A stretch of DNA of 19,395 bases from an uncultured Ruminococcus sp. GTDB taxonomy: Bacteria > Bacillota > Clostridia > Oscillospirales > Acutalibacteraceae. Shown piece after piece: positions 5,521 through 14,320 of this stretch. A program made the translations under genes and the position numbers. Under the pieces are notes generated by a model, which was not told the DNA's origin, made no database searches, and worked only from the letters and a program-made list of their open reading frames with translations. Position 1 is the stretch's first letter, and the number at the start of each line of letters is the position of its first letter. The DNA is taken from assembly GCA_902766585.1 (NCBI GenBank), contig CACXDV010000262.1:1-19395 (forward strand). Direction: 5' to 3'.

Positions 5521-6612
5521 ATGCCTCTGCAAATAATCCGAAATGATATAACAAAAGTAAAATGTGATGCCATTGTCAATGCTGCCAATACAAGTCTATT
5601 GGGCGGAGGCGGTGTAGACGGAATGATACATAGAGCAGCGGGTCCTCAGCTTCTTAAAGAATGCAGAACTCTCGGAGGATGTGAAACAGGAAAGGCAAAA
5701 ATTACAGGCGGCTATAACCTGCCATGTAAATATGTTATCCACACTCCCGGACCGATCTGGAACGGAGGTTCATGCGGTGAAAAAGAACTGCTTACTTCAT
5801 GCTATTATAATTCCCTTAAGCTTGCTAAAGAACACGAATGTCAAAGTATTGCTTTTCCCCTTATATCATCAGGAATTTACGGATATCCGAAAAAGCAGGC
5901 TTTTCAGGTTGCAGTAGAAACTATTACACAGTTTCTTGAGGACGAAGACTGTGATATGCTGGTTTATATCGTTGTCTTTGACAGAAGCAGCTTTATCATA
6001 AGTGAAAAGCTTTATTCTGACATTTCATCATTTATTGATGACAATTATGTTGATGAACTGCATAAGGATAAAACCATTTTCAGTGGAAGCAGGATTCTGA
6101 ATTGCCAGTCATTGCCTGATGATGCGCTATCAGAAAAATCAGAATTTGATATTCCGGAGCGCGAAAATAAGAAATCAATTTCTGGAAGTAAAAAGAAAGC
6201 ATCCCAATCATTAAAAATGCCCTCTGCACCATCAAAAGAGCAGGCTGATTTAACAGAGCTATTGCTCAGTATTGACGAAAGCTTCTCGGAAATGCTGCTC
6301 AGAATTATAGATGAAAAAGGTATGAAGGATTCCGAATGTTATAAGAAGGTGAACATTGACAGAAAGCTTTTTTCAAAAATACGCAGCGATAAATATTATA
6401 AACCAAGCAAGAATACAGCCCTTGCTTTTGCTGTTGCATTGGAGCTGTCTATTGAAGAAACAAATGATATGCTCAAAAAAGCCGGTTTTGCTTTGTCACA
6501 CAGTAACAAGGCTGATATTATCATTGAATACTTTATTGAACATAAAATATATGATATATTCACTATAAATGAAGCTCTGTTTTCATTTGATCAAAGGCTT
6601 TTGGGTGCATAG
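5521..6612 (+). CDS. Macro domain (ADP-ribose hydrolase-like) protein with a C-terminal XRE-like domain
   Basis: Residues 1 to about 185 form a MacroD-type macro domain. Asn20 and Asn23 lie in IVNAANTSLLGGGGVDG, with Asp33 at the position of the catalytic Asp of MacroD deacylases, and the phosphate loop ISSGIYGYP is at 115-123. Such domains hydrolyse O-acetyl-ADP-ribose, ADP-ribosylated proteins or nucleic acids, or ADP-ribose 1''-phosphate. A charged, lysine- and serine-rich linker (about 195-240) leads to a helical domain (245-363) with KLFSKIRS and NTALAFAVALELSIEET segments. I recognise this as the XRE-like tail common in Firmicute proteins and presumably a DNA- or protein-binding module. 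GAAAGGAA precedes the ATG. Given KptA and RtcB in the same window, ADP-ribose products of RNA repair are possible substrates. Confidence 0.9.
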   Translation: MPLQIIRNDITKVKCDAIVNAANTSLLGGGGVDGMIHRAAGPQLLKECRTLGGCETGKAKITGGYNLPCKYVIHTPGPIWNGGSCGEKELLTSCYYNSLKLAKEHECQSIAFPLISSGIYGYPKKQAFQVAVETITQFLEDEDCDMLVYIVVFDRSSFIISEKLYSDISSFIDDNYVDELHKDKTIFSGSRILNCQSLPDDALSEKSEFDIPERENKKSISGSKKKASQSLKMPSAPSKEQADLTELLLSIDESFSEMLLRIIDEKGMKDSECYKKVNIDRKLFSKIRSDKYYKPSKNTALAFAVALELSIEETNDMLKKAGFALSHSNKADIIIEYFIEHKIYDIFTINEALFSFDQRLLGA

Positions 6613-6628
6613 TATTATGTATAAAAGA

Positions 6629-6734
6629 CCGTAAGATACGGAAAAGCATATATTAATAGCTTATTGCCGTGCTATTGAGGGAAAAAGCTAATTTTCAGGA
6701 GTCATACGCTTATATTTGTCGCCTGTAAAGCGAC
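6629..6734 (+). other. Intergenic stretch with three short hairpins
   Basis: The 200-base gap between the macro and vWA genes holds stems at 6629-6641 (CCGTA/TACGG), 6655-6676 (AATAGC/GCTATT) and 6718-6734 (GTCGC/GCGAC). None is followed by a T-run. They may belong to the macro gene's 3' untranslated region; I cannot match them to a known RNA. Confidence 0.25.
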
Positions 6735-6755
6735 CATAAATGATTCTCAGTATAC

Positions 6756-6761
6756 TATAAT
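6756..6761 (+). promoter_or_regulatory. -10 box upstream of the vWA gene
   Basis: A perfect TATAAT at 6756-6761 lies about 50 bases before the vWA start codon. No convincing -35 box is seen 16-18 bases upstream. Confidence 0.45.
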
Positions 6762-6813
6762 GTAATCACAGGATAAGAAATCACCTGAAATATATTATAC
6801 GGAGGTAATCATT

Positions 6814-7461
6814 ATGAAAAACAAGAATAACATTACTGAACTGGTATTCATCATTGACAGAAGCGGATCTATGAGCGGTCTTGAAAGCGATACTATCGGA
6901 GGCTTCAATTCCCTTATCAAAAAGCAGAAAAAAGAAAACGGACAATGCTTTGTTTCAACTGTACTCTTTTCTGATGAAAGCGAAGTTATCCATGACAGAC
7001 TTCCTCTTGACAAAATCAAGGAAATGACAGAGGATGATTATTGTCCTAACGGCTGTACGGCGCTTATCGATGCTATCGGCGGAGCTATAAAGCATATCTC
7101 GGCAGTACATCGCTATATTCGCCCAGAAGATGTTCCGGAGCATACAATGTTTGTTATCACAACCGATGGTCTGGAAAATGCAAGCCATAAGTTTTCCGCC
7201 AAAGAAGTTAAGAAAATGGTCAAGGATAAAGAGAATGACGGATGGGAGTTTCTCTTTATTGGAGCAAATATTGATTCAATAAAAACTGCCGACAGCTTCG
7301 GTATCCGCTCTGACAGAGCTGTTAACTATCGCGCCGATAAAAAAGGAACGTCTGTTCTTTATGATACAGTCTGTTTACAGGTTTCGAATATCAGAAACAG
7401 AAAAAAGGTATCAGCTGACTGGAGCAAACCAATTGAGGAGGATTTTGAAAAAAGAAAGTAA
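6814..7461 (+). CDS. Stand-alone vWA domain protein (TerY-like)
   Basis: The 215-residue protein is essentially one von Willebrand factor A domain with an intact metal ion-dependent adhesion site: DRSGSM (Asp15, Ser17, Ser19), Thr82 in GCTALID and Asp118 in TTDGLEN. Small cytoplasmic vWA proteins of this kind (TerY-like) bind partners through Mg2+ and often work with AAA+ ATPases or kinases. There is no signal peptide or membrane anchor. A textbook GGAGGT precedes the ATG. The gene ends in its own terminator, and the MoxR operon begins about 200 bases later on the same strand. It is thus adjacent to, but separately transcribed from, the second vWA protein of that operon. Confidence 0.9.
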   Translation: MKNKNNITELVFIIDRSGSMSGLESDTIGGFNSLIKKQKKENGQCFVSTVLFSDESEVIHDRLPLDKIKEMTEDDYCPNGCTALIDAIGGAIKHISAVHRYIRPEDVPEHTMFVITTDGLENASHKFSAKEVKKMVKDKENDGWEFLFIGANIDSIKTADSFGIRSDRAVNYRADKKGTSVLYDTVCLQVSNIRNRKKVSADWSKPIEEDFEKRK

Positions 7462-7508
7462 TTATTCAGAAGTTATATAATTTTTACAATATTATGTATT
7501 TTTCAATC

Positions 7509-7540
7509 AACGGCAATCTATATCATTTGATTGCCGTTTT
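7509..7540 (+). terminator. Intrinsic terminator after the vWA gene
   Basis: AACGGCAATC (7509-7518) and GATTGCCGTT (7529-7538) form a perfect 10-bp stem with a 10-base loop that runs into a short T tract. Confidence 0.8.
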
Positions 7541-7604
7541 ATAATTGTGTACAATTTATTGTCTGTATTAGCCTCGGATAAGGATTCGGATTTCTAAAAA
7601 GCTA

Positions 7605-7633
7605 TTGTAATCCCCCATTAGTTTTTATATAAT
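7605..7633 (+). promoter_or_regulatory. Sigma-A promoter of the MoxR-DUF5682-vWA-SWIM operon
   Basis: TTGTAA (7605-7610), a 17-base spacer and a perfect TATAAT (7628-7633) lie 31 bases before the MoxR start codon. No other promoter or terminator is seen inside the four-gene operon. Confidence 0.75.
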
Positions 7634-7664
7634 AGACTAAGAAAAATGAATAGGAGTGAAATAC

Positions 7665-8780
7665 ATGGAACAAAAATTCATCAAACCGCCTGTCGAGGTG
7701 CGTTATAAGGAAGAGCTTGATGCTCTTGCAGCAAATGATACATCAAGAAAGCCGGAAAACTGGGTGTTATCTCCAAAAGCGGTCAGAACCTTCATTTTGG
7801 GTTCGTCAAAACCTATCACTGCTTCTGACGGAAGGAAAATTGAGATCAGAAAAAAATTTTTCGGAAACGATGCTCTTGTTGAACGCTGTATTATTACACT
7901 TGCAGGAAGCCGCGGACTTATGCTTGTCGGCGAACCCGGTACAGCCAAAACCATGCTTTCCGAGCTTCTTTCCGCTGCAATCAGCGGTATAAGTACCAAT
8001 ACAGTTCAGGGAACAGCCGGTACAACTGAGGATATGATAAAATACAGTTGGAACTATGCCCTCCTTCTTGCTAAAGGTCCTGTTCGTGAGGCTTTGGTTC
8101 CTTCTCCCCTTTATGTCGGAATGTCAAAGGGAATCATCACACGTTTTGAGGAAATTACCCGTACACCTGCTGAAATTCAGGATAGTCTGATTTCTGTAAT
8201 GAGTGATAAGGTACTTAATATCCCGGAGCTTGATGAAGAAGGTCTTTTGTTTGCCCGTCCCGGCTTCAATATTATTGGTACGGCAAATATACGCGATAAA
8301 GGCGTAAACGAAATGTCAAGCGCTCTTAAAAGACGTTTTAATTTTGAAACGGTTGAACCTGTAAAGGATATCAGGCTTGAAAAACAGATAATTATGAACG
8401 AGGTAGAAGAAAGCGCTCTTGCCGACAGGATAGGTATGCCGATCGATACGGACGTTGCCGAACTGCTTGCAATGACTTACCATGAACTCAGAGAGGGTAT
8501 TTCAGATACAGGAACAAAAATTGAGAAACCATCTGCTGTAATGAGCACAGCTGAGGCTGTTTCGGTCTATTATCAGACTTTATCAAATGCATGGTATTAT
8601 GAACATCCTAAAATGAGTATAGATGATCTGACACAGAATCTTACAAATGCCGTATGCAAGGATACAAAGGATGATCTTGAAAAGCTGAAAGCATATTTCA
8701 ATACAGTTGTTAAGCTTAGAGCAGAAAAGGTTGGTGGAATATGGAAGGATTATTACACAGCAAGGAAATATTTGAAATAA
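7665..8780 (+). CDS. MoxR-family AAA+ ATPase (YehL-like)
   Basis: This 371-residue protein is a MoxR-type AAA+ ATPase. Walker A is GEPGTAKT (residues 89-96). The Walker B region reads IITRFEEITR (158-167), with Glu-Glu as in YehL-type members. Sensor 1 is GTANIRDKG around Asn208, followed by LKRRFNF with candidate arginine finger residues. MoxR ATPases act with vWA proteins as chaperone-like machines that insert metals or remodel protein complexes. The next three genes (DUF5682, vWA, SWIM) reproduce the yehLMPQ-type layout, so I place it in that subfamily. The ATG at 7665 has AGGAG 8 bases upstream, whereas the in-frame GTG at 7656 overlaps it. Its 3' end overlaps the DUF5682 gene by 40 bases. 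Confidence 0.92.
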   Translation: MEQKFIKPPVEVRYKEELDALAANDTSRKPENWVLSPKAVRTFILGSSKPITASDGRKIEIRKKFFGNDALVERCIITLAGSRGLMLVGEPGTAKTMLSELLSAAISGISTNTVQGTAGTTEDMIKYSWNYALLLAKGPVREALVPSPLYVGMSKGIITRFEEITRTPAEIQDSLISVMSDKVLNIPELDEEGLLFARPGFNIIGTANIRDKGVNEMSSALKRRFNFETVEPVKDIRLEKQIIMNEVEESALADRIGMPIDTDVAELLAMTYHELREGISDTGTKIEKPSAVMSTAEAVSVYYQTLSNAWYYEHPKMSIDDLTQNLTNAVCKDTKDDLEKLKAYFNTVVKLRAEKVGGIWKDYYTARKYLK

Positions 8781-11140
8781 TCCCCTTTGATTATTCGCAA
8801 AATATCCTGTTTTATCCTGTGAGGCATCATAGTCCCGGATGCTCCTTCCATCTGCTTAAAGTCATAAAAGAGTATAAGCCCGATTGCATACTTGTAGAAG
8901 GTCCTCAGACAGCTAATAAGCTTATTCCTGTCCTTACCGACAGCGCTACGGTTCCGCCGGTTGCTTTTTATTATTATTATAAGGATACTGCAAAATTTAT
9001 CAGTGATGATGCGGAGGATTATAAGTGCTATTACCCGTTTCTCAGAACCTCACCTGAATATAATGCGCTTAAGTACGCAAGGGATAATAATATCAGCTGT
9101 GGTTTCATTGATCTTCCTTACGGAGATATTCTGATCAACACATCTGCTGAAAAGGGGCTTCGCAAAAAAAGAGAAATATCCTCTTATGGCGATGAGCATT
9201 ATTTTTCGGAAAGCAGCTTCTTTTCCGCTCTGTGCGAAAAAACAGGTATGCGGAGCTTTGAGGAATTCTGGGAAAAATTCTTTGAGATTGATGCACTTCA
9301 TATCAGCACTGAAGAATATGTAAGGCGATTATACACCTATTGCTATATTACAAGAAAAAATACGCCTGTAGATGAAATGCTTTCAGACGGATGCCTTGTG
9401 CGTGAAAGCTTTATGGCAGAAAACGTCCGTAAAGCGGCTGTTGAGAAAAATAAGGTTCTTGTTGTAACAGGCGGATTTCATTCATACGGCTTATATCAGT
9501 TGATTGAAGGCAGGATAAGACCTCAAAAATATAAGGTACATAAATTTTCCGAAAAAGTACAGGATGTTTATGCTATGAGCTATTCCTTTGAGGCGGCGGA
9601 TGCACTTGAAGGCTATGCTTCAGGTATGCAGAATCCGGGATTTTATGACAGGGTATGGAATGGTATAAATAATGACACAGAAATTGAACAGGTATATAAC
9701 ACTGCTGCGCTAAATACTCTTTTAGAATGTGCAAAAGAATGCATCAAGGAAAAACTGCTTATTACTATGTCCGATATATCCTCTGCCGTTACAATGTATC
9801 AGGGACTCTCTGCAATCAGAGAAAAAAAATCAGCAGGATTATATGAATTATATGACAGTGTAGGAAGCTGTTTTATAAAAGGCGAACGCAATGCATCAAG
9901 CGATATTCCTCTCAGACTGCTCAGTAAAATAGCTACGGGAAATGAAATAGGAAGGCTATGTGACAGTGCAGAAAAAGTTCCGATAGTACAGGATTTTGAG
10001 GAGCTTTCAAAAAAGTACAAGCTCAAAACAGACAGTGTTATCGAACAAAAAATTGACCTTGAACTTTTTTCAAAGCCTGTTCACAGGGAAATCAGCCGTT
10101 TGTTTTATCGTATGGGATTTTTAGACTGCGGCTTTGCAAAGAAAACAAAGGGCGCGGATCTCATTAATAATACAGACCGAAGCCGCATCAGAGAACAATG
10201 GACATATAAGAGAACGGTCAATGTTGATGCTGCATTGATCGACAGCAGCGTTTACGGAGGAACCATTGAAGAGGCTTGTACTGTCCTTTCACTCAGTAAG
10301 CTTAGGAATGTACAGAAAAGCTGTGACGCTGCAAAGCTGTATGTCGAATGTTTCCTGATGGCTATTAATACTACAGAGGGTTTTGCAGAGCGAATGGAGG
10401 ATATCATCATTTCAGACGGTGATTTCTTTTCTATAGGACAGTCGATTTATTATTTCAATATGCTATACAGACTTTATGATCTGTATCAGGCGAACAACAG
10501 GAATGCTGAATATTTTCTTCGCAAGTCTTTCTACAAGGCTGTTTCAATGCTTCCTGATATGATAAACGTCAATGAGGACAGAGCAAATGAATGTATCAGA
10601 GTTTGCCGCTTACTGTACAGTCTTGTGACAGACAATATTCTTTCTGATGAAGCTCAGATGCTTACTGATGCTTTTGTTTCAATGACACAGAAAGCTGATC
10701 CCGAACCTTCTGTCTATGGTGCTGTTCTCGGACTTTTGTTCGGCATTGACAGCAGCTTCAAAAGCGAAATAAGATCGGCTATTCAGGCTTATCTTTCCGG
10801 TTCAAAGGAAATGCAAAAGCTTGGCGCTTCTTTTTTGCGTGGCTTATTCTCTACTGCAAGAGATATTGTTCTTGTCGGAGATGAGTTTGTCAAGATAACC
10901 GATAACCTTATAAAAGGCTTTGATATGATTGATTTTATGGACATACTGCCTGAGCTAAGGCTTGCTTTCAGTTATTTTTCTCCTTCGGAAACAGATCGTA
11001 TCGCAAAAACAGCAGCAGAGCTTTATGGAAGCAATGCAGAAAAGCTATTAAAAGATCTGCCTATTAATAAAGAAATATATTCAGCCGGTTCTGAACTTGA
11101 AAAAGAGATCCTAAAGGAAACGAGGTGGAAAAATGGCTGA
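8741..11140 (+). CDS. DUF5682 family protein (YehM-like), partner of the MoxR ATPase
   Basis: This large 799-residue soluble protein begins with a domain carrying PVRHHSP (Arg28, His29, His30), LVEGPQ (Glu53), FIDLP (Asp124) and GGFHSYG (His247). This spacing of His, Glu and Asp recalls the TraB/ChaN/erythromycin-esterase-like fold, in which such residues form a metal or catalytic site; that is my inference from motif layout. The remaining 500 or so residues look mainly helical and have no motif I know. No signal peptide or membrane segment is apparent. The start at 8741 lies inside the MoxR gene, and the stop overlaps the vWA start by 8 bases. Translation of all three genes is thus probably coupled. 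The biochemical function is unknown. Confidence 0.85.
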   Translation: MEGLLHSKEIFEIIPFDYSQNILFYPVRHHSPGCSFHLLKVIKEYKPDCILVEGPQTANKLIPVLTDSATVPPVAFYYYYKDTAKFISDDAEDYKCYYPFLRTSPEYNALKYARDNNISCGFIDLPYGDILINTSAEKGLRKKREISSYGDEHYFSESSFFSALCEKTGMRSFEEFWEKFFEIDALHISTEEYVRRLYTYCYITRKNTPVDEMLSDGCLVRESFMAENVRKAAVEKNKVLVVTGGFHSYGLYQLIEGRIRPQKYKVHKFSEKVQDVYAMSYSFEAADALEGYASGMQNPGFYDRVWNGINNDTEIEQVYNTAALNTLLECAKECIKEKLLITMSDISSAVTMYQGLSAIREKKSAGLYELYDSVGSCFIKGERNASSDIPLRLLSKIATGNEIGRLCDSAEKVPIVQDFEELSKKYKLKTDSVIEQKIDLELFSKPVHREISRLFYRMGFLDCGFAKKTKGADLINNTDRSRIREQWTYKRTVNVDAALIDSSVYGGTIEEACTVLSLSKLRNVQKSCDAAKLYVECFLMAINTTEGFAERMEDIIISDGDFFSIGQSIYYFNMLYRLYDLYQANNRNAEYFLRKSFYKAVSMLPDMINVNEDRANECIRVCRLLYSLVTDNILSDEAQMLTDAFVSMTQKADPEPSVYGAVLGLLFGIDSSFKSEIRSAIQAYLSGSKEMQKLGASFLRGLFSTARDIVLVGDEFVKITDNLIKGFDMIDFMDILPELRLAFSYFSPSETDRIAKTAAELYGSNAEKLLKDLPINKEIYSAGSELEKEILKETRWKNG

Positions 11141-12272
11141 AAATAATCATTCGGAAGCACTTAATAAATGGCGTTTGATACTTGGAAAAAATGCTGAGGG
11201 GCATATCGACTTCAATGGGAGTGAAAACGAAACAGGATTATATGAAAGCATGGAAAGCACCTTGGATTATCTTTATAATATGGAATATGGTGACGAGGTC
11301 ATGCATTTAGAGCGTCACGGAGGCAGCGGTGATTCGGTTCTTCAGGCTGCAGAATGGATCGAAAAGGTCAGAAAGCTGTTCCCTAAACGCACTGTTGAGA
11401 TTCTTGAAAAACAAGCCCTTGACCATTTTGGTCTGACAGAGCTTCTTACTGATAAACAGGTTCTTTCAAAAATGCAGCCTAACATGGATCTTCTGAAAAC
11501 CGTAATGCAGTATAAGCATTTGATGAAAAGTGATGTGCTGATCGAGGCAAAACGCATTATCCAAAAGGTCGTTGATGAACTGACTGAAAAAATACAGAGC
11601 GACATACGCAAATCACTTTTAGGCAAACTGAACCGTAATATGCCGAGTAATGTCAAGTCTATGCGTAACCTTGATATAAAAAAGACTATCCAGAGAAATC
11701 TGAAAAACTTCGATAAGGATCAGAATCAGATAGTTCTGAAAAATGTGTATTTCAGCAGCCGTACAAAACGATATAATAAATGGCGTGTTATAATTGCTGT
11801 TGACGAAAGCGGATCCATGCTTGACAGCGTAATATACAGCGCGGTAATGGCAGGTATTTTTGCAAAGCTCCCTATGATAGAAACAAAGCTTGTTATATTT
11901 GATACCTCTGTTGTAGACCTCAGCGAATATGTTGACGATCCTGTTGAAGTTCTTCTCGGAGTTCAGCTTGGCGGAGGTACGGATATAAACAATGCTGTTT
12001 CATACTGTGAAACATTATGCAATAATCCGTATGAAACGGTATATGTTGTTGTTACAGACCTCTATGAAGGCAGTAATCTGGGTTATCTGCTTAAAACCTG
12101 TTCCGATATTATCAGCAGCGGAAGCAAAATGATATTTCTTACAGCGCTTGATAGAGACTCAAATCCTGCATATGATGTAAATCTCGGACAGAAGCTTGCT
12201 GATATGGGCGCATTTGTCGGCGCAATGACACCTGAACAGCTTGGTGATCATATCGGAAAAATGATAAGGTAA
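11133..12272 (+). CDS. vWA domain protein (YehP-like), MoxR partner
   Basis: The 379-residue protein has a helical N-terminal half (about 1-215) and a C-terminal vWA domain. The metal site is complete: DESGSM (Asp224, Ser226, Ser228), Thr283 in GGGTDI and Asp309 in VVTDLYEG. MoxR-associated vWA proteins serve as adaptors that bring the ATPase to its target, with the N-terminal part probably contacting partners. The ATG at 11133 has GAGGTGG upstream and overlaps the end of DUF5682 by 8 bases, arguing for equal expression. The SWIM protein gene follows after 13 bases. It differs from the stand-alone vWA protein at 6814 in length and metal-site wording, so the two are not recent duplicates. Confidence 0.9.
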   Translation: MAENNHSEALNKWRLILGKNAEGHIDFNGSENETGLYESMESTLDYLYNMEYGDEVMHLERHGGSGDSVLQAAEWIEKVRKLFPKRTVEILEKQALDHFGLTELLTDKQVLSKMQPNMDLLKTVMQYKHLMKSDVLIEAKRIIQKVVDELTEKIQSDIRKSLLGKLNRNMPSNVKSMRNLDIKKTIQRNLKNFDKDQNQIVLKNVYFSSRTKRYNKWRVIIAVDESGSMLDSVIYSAVMAGIFAKLPMIETKLVIFDTSVVDLSEYVDDPVEVLLGVQLGGGTDINNAVSYCETLCNNPYETVYVVVTDLYEGSNLGYLLKTCSDIISSGSKMIFLTALDRDSNPAYDVNLGQKLADMGAFVGAMTPEQLGDHIGKMIR

Positions 12273-12285
12273 CGGAGGTTCGGAT

Positions 12286-14292
12286 ATGGAAAAATTAAAG
12301 CTTGCCCTTGCCGAAGCAGATGATGATTACCTTACCGGCATTACCAATAAGGGTATTTTAAAACGATCCTATAAGGATTTGGAAACTGCTAAAATAACTG
12401 CAAATTTTATTGACGATTCAGCCTATGTTTCTGTCGATAATGTTCAGTGTGTTATTTTAACTCCTATCGCTGACAGCAGCTGTACCTGTCCCTCCAGAAC
12501 GATTTGCCGTCATATAATAACTGCCGTGCTCTGGCTCAAAAATGAATTATTAAAGGATGAGCCTGAAAAGCAAGAGGCTGTAAAACAGGATAATAAAGAA
12601 AATAATCTTCAAAAGGAATTAGAGGACTTTCCGGTAGATAAGCTGCGTAAGGCAATGAAAAAGAAATATTTTAATTCTTTTCTTGAAAAAGCAAAAATCG
12701 GAATTCTTCCTTCAATGGAGGAGCTTTCTACTATTACTGTTGATATTCCAGAGGACAATACTACTGTAAAGCTTCTGTCTCCGCTTGAATACTCAGCTTG
12801 TACCTGTTTCAGCAAGGAACTCTGCAAGCATAAGGCAGCGGCTGTTCTTGCATGGAAATTAAAGCACAAGGTCATTAGTATTGATAGTCTTGTTCCGGTC
12901 GAGGATACTGTTTCGGTCGATACGGAAAAGCTTCATTTTTGTGCAGAGCATTGTATCGATTTTCTCAGCAGACTGCTTTCTGACGGACTGGTAAGAACAC
13001 CTGAGGATGCGTCGGAATATGCGGAAGCTGCCGCACTGATCTGCCATAATGCAGGATTCCCGGAAGGAGAAAAATCCTTGCGTGAGATCGGAAACAGATT
13101 GAAAGCATACATTTCCCATTCTCCCCAATTCAGCACAGAATATTTGTTTTCTGCTATTATGGATGCTTATTTGCTAATGAGATCAATACTCGGAGAAAAA
13201 GATCCCAATAATCTGAATGAAATAACAGGAGAATTTCGGAGCAGCTACAAAATAACAGATGAGCTTGAACTTATCCCTTTTGCACAGCGAAAAGTGACAT
13301 CTATGGCCGGATATGAAGGTGATGTATATTACTTTGTTAATAAAAGTCAAAGCGGTAATGATCTGCCTTTTCTAACATTTTCAGATATACGTCCGACCTA
13401 TTATGATAATAACGGAAGAAGCCAGATGTCAAACGCCCCATGGGGATTGTATGGATTATGCAATGTTTTGATGAGCTTTGAAATGAGGCTGACATTGCCG
13501 AAGCTTTCAGGGATAAAGCTATCGTCTTCCTCGGATACAAAAGCTGTACAGATCTGTAAGCCAAACCTTGATCAGAAAGCAGTCTATGATAAGATATATA
13601 CTGATTTCAGAAAGCTTATCAACGAAAACTTTGCTAATATAAAACACAATGACAGAGAAGTTCTTGTAATGCTGATGCCTGAAAAAATAATCAGTTCATA
13701 TTTTAGTGAAACAGAACAAACGCTTACTATTGTTTCAGAGGACTATTATGGTCAGCGATTGAATATTAAAGCAAGGTATCAGAGTAAAACAAAAGATTTC
13801 TTCGAGCAGCTTGTTGCTGCAGCAAAAACAATGCTTAATAATCCTGACAAAAAGTATGTTATCTTTGGCAATGCGTATATTGAATCAGGTCAATGCAGTA
13901 TTTATCCGATCGCTGTTTATGATAAAATAAATGTGCCGGAACCTTCGGCTGAAAAAAGAGAAAAACAGAATACCGAAATAAATATTAATTTCTTAAAGCT
14001 GTTTAAAGAAATATCCGGGATGCTGTGTGATATTATCCAGTGCGGTATAAACTCATTTGATTTGTATGTTCAAATAAACAACTATGCGGATGAATGTGAA
14101 ACATCAGGATTGATAGCATTAGCAGAAAAGCTTCGTGATTTATCAGATAAGCTTTCTGCAAAAAATCATACATACAGTGAGAATAATACAGAAATCATCC
14201 GTTTGATCGGTGAAGTATATGATTATCTGCAGATCGGCACAGAAAAAACTGAGGTAAGGTGTGCAATTGATAATTTATATACTATCGAATAG
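12286..14292 (+). CDS. Tandem SWIM zinc finger protein (YehQ-like)
   Basis: This 668-residue protein has two SWIM-type CxC-x5-CxH zinc motifs: Cys66, Cys68, Cys74, His76 (SCTCPSRTICRH), and Cys172, Cys174, Cys180, His182 (ACTCFSKELCKH). Each is followed by a hydrophobic helix (IITAVLWLK and KAAAVLAWK). SWIM fingers bind DNA or proteins. The region between them is lysine- and glutamate-rich, and the long C-terminal part has no motif I recognise. It is the last gene of the MoxR-DUF5682-vWA operon and is followed by a good terminator. A GGAGG ribosome binding site lies 7 bases before the ATG. By analogy with the yeh-type cluster it may be the targeting subunit, but no function is established. 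Confidence 0.88.
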   Translation: MEKLKLALAEADDDYLTGITNKGILKRSYKDLETAKITANFIDDSAYVSVDNVQCVILTPIADSSCTCPSRTICRHIITAVLWLKNELLKDEPEKQEAVKQDNKENNLQKELEDFPVDKLRKAMKKKYFNSFLEKAKIGILPSMEELSTITVDIPEDNTTVKLLSPLEYSACTCFSKELCKHKAAAVLAWKLKHKVISIDSLVPVEDTVSVDTEKLHFCAEHCIDFLSRLLSDGLVRTPEDASEYAEAAALICHNAGFPEGEKSLREIGNRLKAYISHSPQFSTEYLFSAIMDAYLLMRSILGEKDPNNLNEITGEFRSSYKITDELELIPFAQRKVTSMAGYEGDVYYFVNKSQSGNDLPFLTFSDIRPTYYDNNGRSQMSNAPWGLYGLCNVLMSFEMRLTLPKLSGIKLSSSSDTKAVQICKPNLDQKAVYDKIYTDFRKLINENFANIKHNDREVLVMLMPEKIISSYFSETEQTLTIVSEDYYGQRLNIKARYQSKTKDFFEQLVAAAKTMLNNPDKKYVIFGNAYIESGQCSIYPIAVYDKINVPEPSAEKREKQNTEININFLKLFKEISGMLCDIIQCGINSFDLYVQINNYADECETSGLIALAEKLRDLSDKLSAKNHTYSENNTEIIRLIGEVYDYLQIGTEKTEVRCAIDNLYTIE

Positions 14293-14320
14293 CGGTATTT
14301 AACAGGATCAAATAAAAAAC

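Noticed and set aside
6613..6813. Cyclic-di-GMP or other known riboswitch before the vWA gene
   Set aside because: The GCCTGTAAAGCGACC stretch recalls such elements only slightly. The required helices are absent and the hairpins lie upstream of the -10 box, so they would not be in the vWA transcript.
7815..8160. Defective Walker B motif in the MoxR ATPase
   Set aside because: The site reads FEE rather than the common DE, but Glu-Glu at this position fits YehL-type MoxR proteins, so I do not count it as a loss of function.
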